Positions 8,152 to 17,774 of a DNA stretch of 64,000 nt are shown here, piece by piece (position 1 is the stretch's first letter; every line of letters starts with the position of its first letter). Origin of the DNA: Mesostigma viride (lineage: Eukaryota > Streptophyta > Mesostigmatophyceae > Mesostigmatales > Mesostigmataceae). The position numbers were made by a program, and so were the translations under genes. The notes beneath the pieces are model-generated. The model saw only the letters and a list, made by a program, of their open reading frames with translations, did no database searches and was not told where the DNA came from. The stretch lies in assembly GCA_009746045.1 (NCBI GenBank), contig RPFO01000154.1, positions 4,034,763 to 4,098,762 on the forward strand, read 5' to 3'.

Positions 8152-10476
8152 TTAGTCGACACGGCCATTTTTCCAGCGCGCGACTTGCAAAACGCCGTAG
8201 AGAGCTATGTTTGTTGACGTGTCAGTGGTGATGCGAGGAATCCGCAATGCGATTTCAAACACCCCGTCATCCTCCTCGTATCCTGAAACAACATTCCAGT
8301 TGCTGCCAATTATAACGTTTACCGGCCAGACGGACAGGCCGCTAGCCGTTAAGCGATATGGGTTTGATATGTCGAGAATCGTTGGTGGGTTGTTATCAAA
8401 TGTTAACCTGACAAGGATATTGGTCAACGCGGTCGGAAGAGTTAGTTCCGATTGTGTGGCCGGGTCGTGGAAAGACATCACGGCCACAGGGGCGCCGTGC
8501 CAAAATTGCGGAAGCGGGTAGTCGTATATGGGCTGCCTCAGACCGACCAAAGAATCTGCTTCCAATATCGTGTGCGATATACGCCTAGTTTCTCGGACAT
8601 CTTCATACAGGGCCACGTCCATCCCGTGATTGCCGCCAATTGACGACAGGCTTGAACCATAATAGTAGCTTAGGCTAGAAGCAAATAAAAGCGGGCTCGG
8701 GCCAGATACTGTTGGATCTAATACCTGGAACGTCACGGTCGCCAAATGGATCATACCAGTAACTGGAGGATCAACCAGTGAAATATGATCACAGGTTATG
8801 TCAACGTACGACGAGGATTTTGATATTGTCGTTGTAGAAAAACCGCCAGTCCACGCTTCTCCANNNNNNNNNNNTTGCAGCGTGGTCACGGAGTGGCGCG
8901 AGAATGATTCTAGAGAATGGAGCGTCGTAGCGGGGCCGTCTATCTCCACGGTCTCTCCTGACAGGTTTGGCGAGTCCTTTACGGTTACGATCCTGTATCT
9001 GAGTTCTACATCATCGCCTTCGGATGGATTTTGAAACGTCGTTGTCTTCAACGTCCCATCCAAGGCCCCTTGAGATACTCCGTTCGCCAACAGATGAAAA
9101 CCGGTGAGAGGAGGCAACGACTTTCCCCACCCCACATCATGGTCTGCGTAGACGCCGTTGATCGCGATTTTTACAGGATTTAGATATGAAATGTAGGAAC
9201 TTGGTGTCCGGATGCCGGAGTGCAGTTGGCTCATTTTTGAAACGCATACCATCACCCCTCCTTTGTGGGTGGTGTAGGAGGTGAGGGTCGAGTCGTTGTA
9301 GACGTCTATCTCGTAGTTCATATACTTGTTACTATCTGCCGCGACTGGCGCGGTGATTACGGCGTCTTCCCCGCGCAGTCCCCCGTTTTGCGAGAGGGAG
9401 ACTCCGCCGATGGTCGGAGTGGTCGGCGTGAGCTGGGTGGAATTCATGTACCACCTGATGGGGAGTTTGCGTTGGTATGCGAAGGGGGTCGTCATCTTTA
9501 TGCCCTGTTTGAGGGTCGTTCCCTCTACGACCTCCCAATTAGCGGTGGTTGGATTGGTGCTCCAGTAGAGTGCGTTCACAGGGTCAATCGGACCCATTCG
9601 CCAGTCCGTCAGTGGCGAGTATGTACGCGTGATGGTGAAGGATCTCCCAGTTAGTGGAAGGCGGCGGTTGTCGTCGCGAATCGTGGCGAAAGACAACAAC
9701 TCCACGCGGAGAGGGAGGCCGTTAAATCGAGATCCGCCGAGACCATAGAAAGAGTCGGAAAAGTATGGATATCCTACCTCTCCGTCCACAACGCTCTCCC
9801 CCGTGCGCGCCTGGGTCGTGTGGTAGTCGCGATAGGTAAACTTACAGATTCCACTCGCGTCGCCATTCGTAACGTTGTAGGGCAGCTGGACTCGCACATC
9901 CTGGTCATTGATGACGTTGAACGCGTTTTGGTGCGACACGGTCGTCCCGTCTTCGAGATGGAGGACGAAATCCCCGTTCAAGTTAGCTATCGACGTTTTG
10001 CCTACCCCGTGTTGGTCAAAAAGGTAGTCCAATTGCGCGCGGGTCAGGACTCTGCCACCAGGGTCTAGCAACGTATCAGGGCTAAAGTCGAAGACGTGGT
10101 ACTGGGTCGCTCCCACTTTCGCCGTAAGGTAAGGTTCATTTAGAGTGAGATCGTCGACTAAAGTAGTCCCTGATTTAAAATAGGAATACCCATTCACGAC
10201 GAGACTGTAAGCAAGTTCCGATGGGTCGCTTGCGGTCTCGTCGTCGTAATTGTCTCCGAGTCGCACATTTGTCGGCTGGCTCGGGTAGAAAATTTTGAAT
10301 CCGTCGACAACGAGTGACTCATCGAATGGATGTGAAGTGCCAAGAAGTAACGTAACGCTAGCTTGAAGCCCATCTATGTCTGTTTCGATGTTAGAAACAC
10401 GCTCCTCCATTTCAGGGTCGAGCGTTAACCCGGTGGCGAGATTGGTCGGTCTGCTCAATGTTGTTAGAACGACCAT
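8152..10476 (-). CDS. Large putative PLV structural protein (about 774 aa)
   Basis: I do not recognise a named family. Residues about 20-50 form a heptad-like helix (EERVSNIETDIDGLQASVTLLL) that could trimerise. Most of the remainder is Thr/Ser/Gly/Tyr-rich beta sequence, as in tail-spike or fibre shafts. There are no membrane segments or enzyme motifs. It is the first gene of the leftward virion block and the largest one there, so a spike, vertex or internal scaffold protein is likely. Eleven unknown bases (8864-8874) interrupt the assembly inside the gene, but the frame is open on both sides. The start MVVLTTLSRP follows a 24-bp divergent promoter gap. Confidence 0.6.
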   Translation of the reverse strand: MVVLTTLSRPTNLATGLTLDPEMEERVSNIETDIDGLQASVTLLLGTSHPFDESLVVDGFKIFYPSQPTNVRLGDNYDDETASDPSELAYSLVVNGYSYFKSGTTLVDDLTLNEPYLTAKVGATQYHVFDFSPDTLLDPGGRVLTRAQLDYLFDQHGVGKTSIANLNGDFVLHLEDGTTVSHQNAFNVINDQDVRVQLPYNVTNGDASGICKFTYRDYHTTQARTGESVVDGEVGYPYFSDSFYGLGGSRFNGLPLRVELLSFATIRDDNRRLPLTGRSFTITRTYSPLTDWRMGPIDPVNALYWSTNPTTANWEVVEGTTLKQGIKMTTPFAYQRKLPIRWYMNSTQLTPTTPTIGGVSLSQNGGLRGEDAVITAPVAADSNKYMNYEIDVYNDSTLTSYTTHKGGVMVCVSKMSQLHSGIRTPSSYISYLNPVKIAINGVYADHDVGWGKSLPPLTGFHLLANGVSQGALDGTLKTTTFQNPSEGDDVELRYRIVTVKDSPNLSGETVEIDGPATTLHSLESFSRHSVTTLQXXXXGEAWTGGFSTTTISKSSSYVDITCDHISLVDPPVTGMIHLATVTFQVLDPTVSGPSPLLFASSLSYYYGSSLSSIGGNHGMDVALYEDVRETRRISHTILEADSLVGLRQPIYDYPLPQFWHGAPVAVMSFHDPATQSELTLPTALTNILVRLTFDNNPPTILDISNPYRLTASGLSVWPVNVIIGSNWNVVSGYEEDDGVFEIALRIPRITTDTSTNIALYGVLQVARWKNGRVD
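8864..8874. other. Assembly gap (11 N)
   Basis: Eleven undetermined bases lie inside the 774-aa gene. The true gap length is unknown. The frame is preserved with the N count as given. Confidence 0.99.
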
Positions 10477-10500
10477 TTATTATCTACCTAGAATATAAAC
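10477..10500. promoter_or_regulatory. Divergent promoter gap between the two PLV transcription blocks
   Basis: Only 24 bp separate the ATG of the leftward 774-aa gene from the ATG of the rightward 175-aa gene. The gap is AT-rich and nearly symmetric, reading ATAATAAATG to the left and ATATAAACATG to the right. It must hold start signals for at least these two genes unless promoters lie inside coding DNA. Other PLV genes also have TATA-like or AAACATG-type leaders directly before the start. Confidence 0.5.
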
Positions 10501-11028
10501 ATGGCCTCTGAGGCTTCAGAGACCCCAACGAGCTACCAAGACGAAACCTTCGCCGAGACGCGGGAAGAGCAGGTTGACCTGGTCAAGACAATTCGAAAGG
10601 GACAACCGCTGAATGATGAACAGAAAAAAGCCCTTCGCGACAAAATGAGGGTTTACCAGCAACGCGCAAAAGCCGAGAGGGAGAAGAGACGAAACGAGGA
10701 AAAGGAGGCAGAGATAACGAAACGAAAGGTCCTTGCAAAGGAATTGGAGATTCAGCGGCAAAGGCTAGTCGAACTCGAGCTGCAAGAAGCCCGCAACAAA
10801 TCGCGGATTGAACGCCTTCTCGCTGAAGATTCCGTCGCCTCAACCCCCGCCGACACGCCAAAACCAAGACGGGGTCGAAAGCCCAAGGAGACAGAGCCGG
10901 ACTCTCCGCCACCCCCGATCAAGACCCGACAGCTCCCACCTCCACCACCGCCACCTGTCGCGATGACGCCATACGAGATGCGCATGGCCGCCATCCGCGC
11001 GTCTCTCCTTGCTAGTCTGGACGATTAA
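10501..11028 (+). CDS. PLV coiled-coil protein with AT-hook-like and Pro-rich segments (175 aa)
   Basis: Residues about 35-105 are a long charged helix rich in Lys, Glu and Arg with coiled-coil character. Around residues 121-130 is PRRGRKPKE, a match to the AT-hook core (RGRKP) that binds the minor groove of AT-rich DNA. A polyproline stretch follows, then a C-terminal helix ending MRMAAIRASLLASLDD. It is the first gene of the rightward block and is followed 12 bp later by the packaging ATPase. A role bridging DNA and packaging or assembly is plausible, but it is inferred from position and composition only. Confidence 0.6.
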   Translation: MASEASETPTSYQDETFAETREEQVDLVKTIRKGQPLNDEQKKALRDKMRVYQQRAKAEREKRRNEEKEAEITKRKVLAKELEIQRQRLVELELQEARNKSRIERLLAEDSVASTPADTPKPRRGRKPKETEPDSPPPPIKTRQLPPPPPPPVAMTPYEMRMAAIRASLLASLDD

Positions 11029-11040
11029 AATGTCTTCAGA

Positions 11041-11924
11041 ATGATAATGGCTATCATCGAAGAGCGACGAATTCATTCACTTGAGAACAAAGACATCAAG
11101 CAACGATACGCCCCACAGCGTCCTGCTCCACCGAATATGCCGAGTCTTCATTTCATCGCAAACTTCTGCGGAGCTCGACGGTCTGGGAAAACTACATCGG
11201 CAGTCAACATGGCGAAGGCTTACTTTGCTAACAACTCATTCGACAAGCTGTACCTCATTTCAGGGAGTGCCCACACGGAGCCAAAATACAAGGAGCTCCC
11301 GGAACCAGCTATGACGATGGAAGTCTACTCTAACCTGGCATTCGATGGGATGATAGATCATATAAAGTCTGACCTCCACGAATACGAGAGGTACAAGGAC
11401 GATCTCAAGGTGTGGGAAACGTTAAACGCGAATACGTGGATGGGAATAAAAACGCAGAACTCATGGACCTCTCCATGTACCTACGCCTTGATGCAATGAA
11501 CTGGGATAAACCTGCGACAAGGTTCGAGCACGGTCCTCCTTCGTCGCTCATTCTGATAGACGACATGCAAGGCAGTGCCCTCTATCAGAGCTCTAGCAAA
11601 AACGCTGTTGCGGCTTTCGCGTTCAAACACAGACACTTCCTCACGAGCATGATTTTCCTGACACAGGCGTACACAAGCGGTGGCGTACCACGAGCAGTGC
11701 GAGCGAATATATCGTTTCTTGCGCTGTTCAGAACGAAGGACCATCGAGCCGCGCGACAGATCGCGGAAGAGAGCGCGGGGGCTGTGGCGCCGGACGAGTT
11801 TCTCGCGCTATGGGACCACGCCGTCAAGGACGATCCTCACGACTTCTTCGCTGTCGACTTCGACCAGCGCGACCCGAAAAAAATGTTTCGTCGAAACTTC
11901 AATACATTTCTCTCGATAAAATAA
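11041..11924 (+). CDS. Genome-packaging ATPase, FtsK/HerA (A32-like) type (one frameshift)
   Basis: This ATPase drives DNA into the procapsid. Residues 44-51 are the Walker A motif GARRSGKT after a hydrophobic strand (LHFIANFC). The Walker B motif LILIDDMQ lies in the second half, followed by a FLTQAYT sensor-like strand and an Arg-containing helix, the arrangement of A32-like packaging ATPases. The first frame covers 11041 to about 11435 and the second covers about 11440-11924. One indel near the run 'ggaataaaaacg' explains the break. The combined length of about 290 residues is normal for the family. The start at 11041 (MIMAII) or the Met two codons later are both possible. Confidence 0.8.
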
Positions 11925-11946
11925 TTTTCTCTGAACATGATATACT

Positions 11947-12441
11947 ATGGATATTCCGTCCATCAAACGATACGCAGGCGCCGAGAAGGAGTACGTGTTG
12001 GACACCCAAGCACTCCTCCGATATTGTTCGGGTTCTCGACTGGGGCAGAAAACTCTAGAACGTGTCGTCAGGATCCTTCAAGAAGCAGGCCACCACGACA
12101 CGATTCCGTCCACCTGTCACGACATGAGCCCCGAAATCCGATTGGCCATCCTCGCCTTGGTGGGCGATCGCAGGCGTCCACGTGGGCGCTCACCCTCCAA
12201 AACGGAAAAACGACACGAACCGAAACGGCCTCGAGGGCGCCCAAGGATCCACCCCGTAGGGTATAAAAAGCCTCGAGCCAAAAAATTGTCTCATGTTCAG
12301 TCATCAGATGACGGTGACCGTAGAGGAGCGTCGCGAGCAATGGCGACGGGCCCAGGCGAAGAGGCGAGCAATCGCCCGCGACCAGACGAACTGCATCTCG
12401 GCGAAAAGCAAGGTCAAGAAGGGCGTCTGGAATCCCAGTGA
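11947..12441 (+). CDS. PLV AT-hook-like DNA-binding protein (up to 164 aa)
   Basis: The first 75 residues are helical and well composed (YVLDTQALLRYCSGSRLGQKTLERVVRILQ). Residues about 75-115 are very basic and include KRPRGRPRIHP, a classical AT-hook core (RGRP). The sequence after about residue 118 looks less protein-like and overlaps another plausible frame starting at 12293. The true C-terminus may therefore be earlier if an indel is present. It lies 22 bp after the ATPase, with 'gatatactATG' as leader. That leader resembles 'aatatactatcATG' before the primase-helicase. A role in genome organisation or regulation is likely. Confidence 0.5.
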   Translation: MDIPSIKRYAGAEKEYVLDTQALLRYCSGSRLGQKTLERVVRILQEAGHHDTIPSTCHDMSPEIRLAILALVGDRRRPRGRSPSKTEKRHEPKRPRGRPRIHPVGYKKPRAKKLSHVQSSDDGDRRGASRAMATGPGEEASNRPRPDELHLGEKQGQEGRLESQ

Positions 12442-12483
12442 CGATGGATCGCAAATAACCCCGAGTGCGCGGAAAAAATCGGC
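12293..12483 (+). other. Possible N-terminal extension of the recombinase in another frame
   Basis: A frame beginning MFSHQMTVTVEERREQWRRAQAKRR continues with protein-like sequence to about 12450, then loses this character. The recombinase frame gains protein-like sequence at about 12480. A single indel near 12440-12480 would join them and give the recombinase a basic helical N-terminus. It may instead be a separate small gene. Confidence 0.35.
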
Positions 12484-13554
12484 TTGCAGGCGACCTCTCC
12501 ACCCTCGCCGGAGCCACCGCACCACGAGGAATCGCCTGCGCGAGCTGGAGGAGGGCGGTACTGGACCTTCGACGAGGCCGTCGCCGCAGCGGAAGCGCGA
12601 CCAGAGCAGCACGAGCGTGGCAGGCCATCGAAGGAGCGCGGGGCGACTCGCAAGACCGCTTTGGGATACATTGGCAGGATGCGGGTCCTGCTCGACAAAC
12701 TGGGGTGCTCGCAGTACGAGTCCGTTGATTGCCTTGCCGACACAGCTCGTGTTCTTCGCGTGGTGCACGAGACATCAGAACCCAAGCGCAAGACCCAGCA
12801 CTCGAAGGACGACGCCTGGAGGGAGAATGAGAAGCAGCTCCTCGGGGTCATCAACGGCGTGAACCGAATGATGCCGCCCGAGAAGAGGCTCCCAAGTCAC
12901 GTTACGGACGCGTACACTGCTCGCGTCAGGGAGCTGAAGGTTGGTGACCTGGACAGACGGTTTGACCGTGCCGAGAACAAGCCGCTGAGGTACACGTACG
13001 AACAGCTCCAGAAGATCGCCAAAGCAGAGTACGAAGCCGATCCCACGTCCGACGCCGCGCTCATGGGCTTGATCTATCTCTCGGGTGAAGATCTACCACC
13101 GACGCGTTACAATCACGACCAGATGCGCATCGTCGACTCGGTCGCTGAGCTAGGACCGCACGAGAACGGCTACATCCCGAGCGAGAGGAGATTCTACATC
13201 CAGAATTTCAAAACGCAGCACAGCATGCCAGTTTATGACGTCGTCATCCCGAAGAAGTACGGAAAGCTCATCAAAGCGTTAGATGCCCGTGCTAAGGCTG
13301 GACAGAAATTCCTTTTCGAATCAGAGCCTGGCATTCCGATCAAACACGAGCTCTACAGCGCCCGTTACAACCGGATTTACGGAGGCATCGACGCCACGCG
13401 ACAAGCATACATCACTCGTTTCCTGAAGGGCGCTTCATTTAAGAAACGTAAATGGGCTGGCGACATGATGGGCCATGACGTACTGACAGGAGCCGTTTAC
13501 GAGAGGCAGGGTGGCGAGACTGGCGGACGTCGGCTGAGGCCGAGGAAAAAGTAG
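12484..13554 (+). CDS. Tyrosine recombinase / integrase (356 aa)
   Basis: This enzyme likely integrates the viral genome. Residues about 50-130 form the helical core-binding domain (TRKTALGYIGRMRVLLDKLG). The catalytic domain shows the first Arg in PPTRYNHDQM (R208), a beta-hairpin Lys (K243), the second Arg in IDATR (R306), His in MMGH (H331), and the nucleophile in TGAVYER (Y339). The spacing MGH-x7-Y is that of the family. The usual His of the HxxR box is Asp here (D303), a variation some active members tolerate. The C-terminal tail is Arg/Lys-rich. From established knowledge, many PLVs and virophage-like elements carry such recombinases in place of the rve integrase of Polintons. The stem-loop units in the TIRs are candidate binding sites. 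Confidence 0.8.
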   Translation: MQATSPPSPEPPHHEESPARAGGGRYWTFDEAVAAAEARPEQHERGRPSKERGATRKTALGYIGRMRVLLDKLGCSQYESVDCLADTARVLRVVHETSEPKRKTQHSKDDAWRENEKQLLGVINGVNRMMPPEKRLPSHVTDAYTARVRELKVGDLDRRFDRAENKPLRYTYEQLQKIAKAEYEADPTSDAALMGLIYLSGEDLPPTRYNHDQMRIVDSVAELGPHENGYIPSERRFYIQNFKTQHSMPVYDVVIPKKYGKLIKALDARAKAGQKFLFESEPGIPIKHELYSARYNRIYGGIDATRQAYITRFLKGASFKKRKWAGDMMGHDVLTGAVYERQGGETGGRRLRPRKK

Positions 13555-13725
13555 ATAGTTTCCCGTGGGAAATTTTCATGAATGTCGAAAAGGGTATTCT
13601 AAACTGCATGCATTATACAGGGAATATAAAAGTTCCATGGGAACATTTTTCTCGAGGGTCGAGGTTCGAGGGTTTGGCATTTTATAATCTGAATTTTTTT
13701 TTTTCTAAACAAGTAATATACTATC
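13555..13725. promoter_or_regulatory. Intergenic region with short palindromes
   Basis: Directly after the recombinase stop there is TTTCCCGTGGGAAA, and 60 bp later GTTCCATGGGAAC beside a TATAAAA box. An AT-rich leader with a run of T and 'aatatactatc' precedes the primase-helicase ATG. The palindromes may be a terminator or an operator. No gene fits here. Confidence 0.35.
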
Positions 13726-16700
13726 ATGTCGTCTGAACCGAGTCGTGTCGTCACAGTCGAACCTTCTAGAAAGCACCGTGGGAGTATAAAGGACGTTGAC
13801 ATTCCGTGGCTGGCTCTACTCCACCCACCACCCGAGGCCACCCATGAGACCATGAACAAGGTCGTCACGCAATGGCGCTACAAGAAGGCTCCCACAAAAG
13901 AGGCTGGGGTGTCTCTCGGCCATCGCTTCATTTTGCGCGTGGCATCAACACGAAGGACGCCAACGAGTACGCGCATTATGGCAACCTCGCAGACTTTTCG
14001 CGGATCTATGCGGAGTGTGCTGCTCATCCCGTTCGCCGCACGCTCGACGAAGTCATACAACCCGACGACCCGTCGTGGGCGTACGTCGACATTGACGACA
14101 AGGTCGACCCAGATGACGAGCGTCTGGCGAACATCGATTACCCGGGACACTTTCGCCGTGTTCACGACGAGTACTGCCGCGTCGTCCTGAACATCGCAAC
14201 CAAGGACTTTCGCTACGAGGTCAGCACGGCGTCTCGCATGAAGAAGGATTTGTTCAAGTCGTCTTTCCACATCGTCGTGCGCGGTCTCGTTCTTGCCGAC
14301 CTGGACGCGAGAGTGTTTTGGTACAGCGGCCTCACCGATTTCATCAAGCGCGCTTCTTTCGACCTGTCATCTCCCGTTCACGAGGACGCGCACGAGCTGC
14401 TGAAGTTCAAAGTGAACGGTCAAGAGCAATTCGACGAGATCTGCCGCCACCCAGCTGACTATTTCGGTGAAATGGACACGGTGATAGACGAAGCAGTCTA
14501 CAGGAGAGACAGTCTTTTCCGATGCGTCGGGATGCACAAATTCGGGGACACTGACCCTCTGGGAATTCTGCGCACATGTGAAGGCTCGTCTAGTGACTTC
14601 CTCGACCATCTCATCAACATCTACTCGCCGGACGACGTCTCGGGCGGGGTATTGGTGAGTGCGCCCCCGGACTGGGCGGCATCGTTGAAGAGGAGAGGGG
14701 TTCGCGGACGTCGCGAGTGCACGGTGAAGGCGGCGGGCAAGGACATTGACGTTTCTGCATCTCTCGCGGCGATGGAGAAGGTGGCTCCGGAGTGTGACTA
14801 TCTCGAGTGCGGCTACATTGAGTTGTCTCCAGACGTCAAGCTCGTGAGGGTGAAGTACCAGCAATGCGACGATCACATCTGCCTCATATGCAACAAGGTG
14901 CACGAGAAGAACGGCCCATTCACGCTCCAATACCCGTCAGGACAAGTTTTTTATGACTGCTACAGGAAATCGCCAGACGCTCGCAAGATCGAGATCGCAC
15001 CTCCCGTGATGCAGCAACCGGGATCTGACCAAGTGCCGTTCACTCACACGTATTCGTCCGAAAAAATCAAGCCATTCAGCTGGGATGCGCTATTTGGGGG
15101 ACCGCATAAGAGCACCTTCCTCGTCCAGTCCAACTGCGGGACAGGTAAATCTGAGAGGATTCGTGAACTCGTCAACGAGGCGGTGAGGAGGGATCCAGGT
15201 ATTCGCGTGTGCTGCATCGTTGCCAACATTAGCCTATCAAAGGAGGAGGATCGCAACTACAAGTCTCTGGGCGAGGGTGGGAGGACAATTGTATGGGAAG
15301 GCAACGCGTTCCATCTCCTGTACAGTGACCCAAATTTTCGTCACTATCTCAGCGGCTCAAAGGGGATGATTTCTGACGACAGGGTGTTGATAGTCCTGAA
15401 CAGCATCTTGCGCCTCACGGACCAACCGTTCGACCTCCTCATCCTGGACGAAATTTACAACACCCTCACTGCCCTTTCACAGCGCTACGTGGAGAACCGT
15501 CGCGAGGTGTTGAGAAAATTCGTCAGGCTCATCGAAACGTCCAAGGTCGTGATCGCGCTAGACGCTACTGTTACTCGAAAGGTCTACGATTTCATAGCGG
15601 CCTATCGCGCGGCGGACACTATGGAGGTGGATTGCAACACCTTCAGGCGCCCTACCAACAGGACTCTGCGATGGGTGGACGTGACCTCAGAGAAGAACTG
15701 GCGAAAGGTCTGCGTGGACCGCTTTGTCGCTGAGTGTGAGAGGAGGATAGAGGCCGGAGAGAGGATTTTCTGCCCAATGTCTGGCAAAAAAGAGGCCGCC
15801 ATGGCGTATGAGGCACTCAAACCCTTCATCGACAAGCGCAAGAACGGGCGTCTCTACACTAGTCTGACGAGCAAGGAGGATCTGGAGGTTGGCGCGAATG
15901 CTGCGTGGGCTGACTTGGACTTTTTGATCTTCAGCCCCACGATCACGGTTGGAGTCAGCTACACGGAGCACACGTTCGACAGCATGGTGGGACTCTTCAT
16001 CAACGGGGACTACTACGCGAGCTACACGACAACCCTCCAGCAAATTTTCAGGGTGCGCCACTTAGTCAAGGGAGAGATGGTCATCTTCTATCGAGACACG
16101 ACTTCGCTTCTTGACAGGCCTCCAACGGACTACGGTACGATCGTCGAGAACATGATCGCGGGGGACACTGCGCTCATCCAGCTGCTGTTCGACAACGCCG
16201 ACGTAGTCTGCGACTGGAGCGCGGACAAGTCGCGTATCTATGACAGAAATTGCCCCAAGTTCCGTCTCTTCTGCCGGAACCAGCAAGATCTCGCGGTGTC
16301 GAGGTCCCACTACAAGGGAAATCTCATCAAGATACTGACGGAGGACTACGGCGTGGAGGTGTCGGCAGTGGAGGAGTTGGGGGACATCGACGCCCCTCCG
16401 CTTCCGGTACTAGAAGATCCAGACAAGGACAGGGAGGTGGTGCTTATGAGCGAGGAGGAGTACAAGGATCTAGAGGGGAGAATCGGCGGCACGGTTCCAC
16501 TTTCACCGTACGAAATGCGTCTGAAGGCGGTGTACGAACTGGCTCACCGGTTGTACATGATTCCGTATGATCTCATCGACGACGAGCTCCCTCAAATTCT
16601 GGACAAGGAGATGGGGAGGAAGGCGTACGCTGGCATTCGGCAATATTCGAAGTTGACGGGACTAGGAACCAAGGAGCATTTCAGAGACAATCTGTTGATT

Positions 16701-17209
16701 CTGCAGAAGTCAGAGTCCTTGTTTGATTTGAAGGCGTATTCTCGTTTTGGACTAGCACAGTCTCTGGCCATTACGCTCAAGCTACTAGAAGGGACGCCTA
16801 TCATCGACTTCATCACGACGGCTGATCCGTCCAATCTCACAATGAAGTTGACGCGCGACGAGACGATTGCACTAGGGAATAAAATTGATAGCGAAATTGC
16901 CGACAAGGCCTGGTTCATGCGCTCAACATTTGGATACCAACGGCGAGCAGGCGAGGCTGGTAGTTTGTCTTTTGCAATGTAGCGGGCTCATCAACAGTTG
17001 TTAAGCCCGACTCTGGGAATTTCTGCCAAGGGGCGAAGGGCAATAGCCGTGGCGGTGGTTACTTGGAAATTTCGAAGGCGGACATGCACGCGTTTCTTGA
17101 TAGGTATAAACCCTCGTGGTGGGGCGATGAGAAGGATTATTCGATCACGTCGTTGTCTGGCCTGTCGATGGATGAAATCGCTCCTTTCCTGCAGGGAGCG
17201 GATAAGTAA
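13726..17209 (+). CDS. Primase-helicase, AEP primase fused to herpes OBP-type SF2 helicase (two frameshifts)
   Basis: This is the replication protein. The largest open frame is 13872-16982. The gene probably starts at 13726 (MSSEPSRVV; break near 13925) and continues past 16982 in another frame to the stop at 17209 (ending MDEIAPFLQGADK), about 1160 residues in all. Numbering from 13872, residues 70-76 read AYVDIDD and 129-136 read KSSFHIVV, the DxD and SxH motifs of archaeo-eukaryotic primases. Around residue 335 a CDDHICLICNKVH cluster can bind zinc. Near 421 is Walker A GTGKS, near 526 LLILDEIYN, near 570 ALDATV, and near 722 QQIFRVRH (motif VI). The helicase order matches the herpesvirus origin-binding protein family, also known from giant viruses and PLVs. 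No DNA polymerase gene accompanies it, so host polymerase is probably used. Confidence 0.78.
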
Positions 17210-17366
17210 TTTTAATATTTTAATGAAGCCTGTTTCTGCCATGCATTTCTTTACAACCTCCAAGACGTCGCGCTCAGTGTCGCCTCATCACCGAGTAGAC
17301 GTCGATCCGGTTCCGGTCAAACCCCGCCGCGCGGCCCTCGCCGGCTCCCTCACCCTGCGAGGCCAT

Positions 17367-17627
17367 GGCGAAAAATTGGGCGGTCTTTTCTTAAGAGTAA
17401 GTACGTGCAATTTTTCGCCACATCCAACAACCCACGCCACCTCAGCGCCGGCCAGGGGGGAGGTGGCGAAAAATTGGGCGTTCTTTTCTTAAGAGTAAGT
17501 ACGTGCAATTTTTCGCCATCACTCTCACACCTTGACAAACACCTCCTATGACCCGCGCCAAGGGGTGGCAGGGTGGCGAAAAATTGGGCGTTCTTTATAT
17601 AAGAGTAAGTACGTGCAATTTTTCGCC
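17367..17627. repeat. Three stem-loop units in the right TIR
   Basis: Mirror copies at 17367-17419, 17465-17517 and 17575-17627 have the same 12-bp perfect arms. The first two units lie 98 bp apart here, against 100 bp in the left repeat, which is the only length difference found between the TIRs. Confidence 0.85.
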
Positions 17628-17743
17628 ATCCTTGTCACACCCCCAACACACCATCACAACTGCCGGGGTGGTGACAGATGCCAGCCTAAATGTCACAACC
17701 TGGTGAGCAGTGGTGGCAGGGGGGCACTTCTGTTTTTGCAAGT

Positions 17744-17774
17744 GGTTCAGGGTTTTAGGGTTTAGGGCTTAGGG
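17744..17774 (+). repeat. Telomere-like TTTAGGG tract in the right TIR
   Basis: This is the inverted copy of the tract at 713-743 (TTCAGGG, TTTTAGGG, TTTAGGG, CTTAGGG). It is present because the whole TIR is duplicated. Confidence 0.6.
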
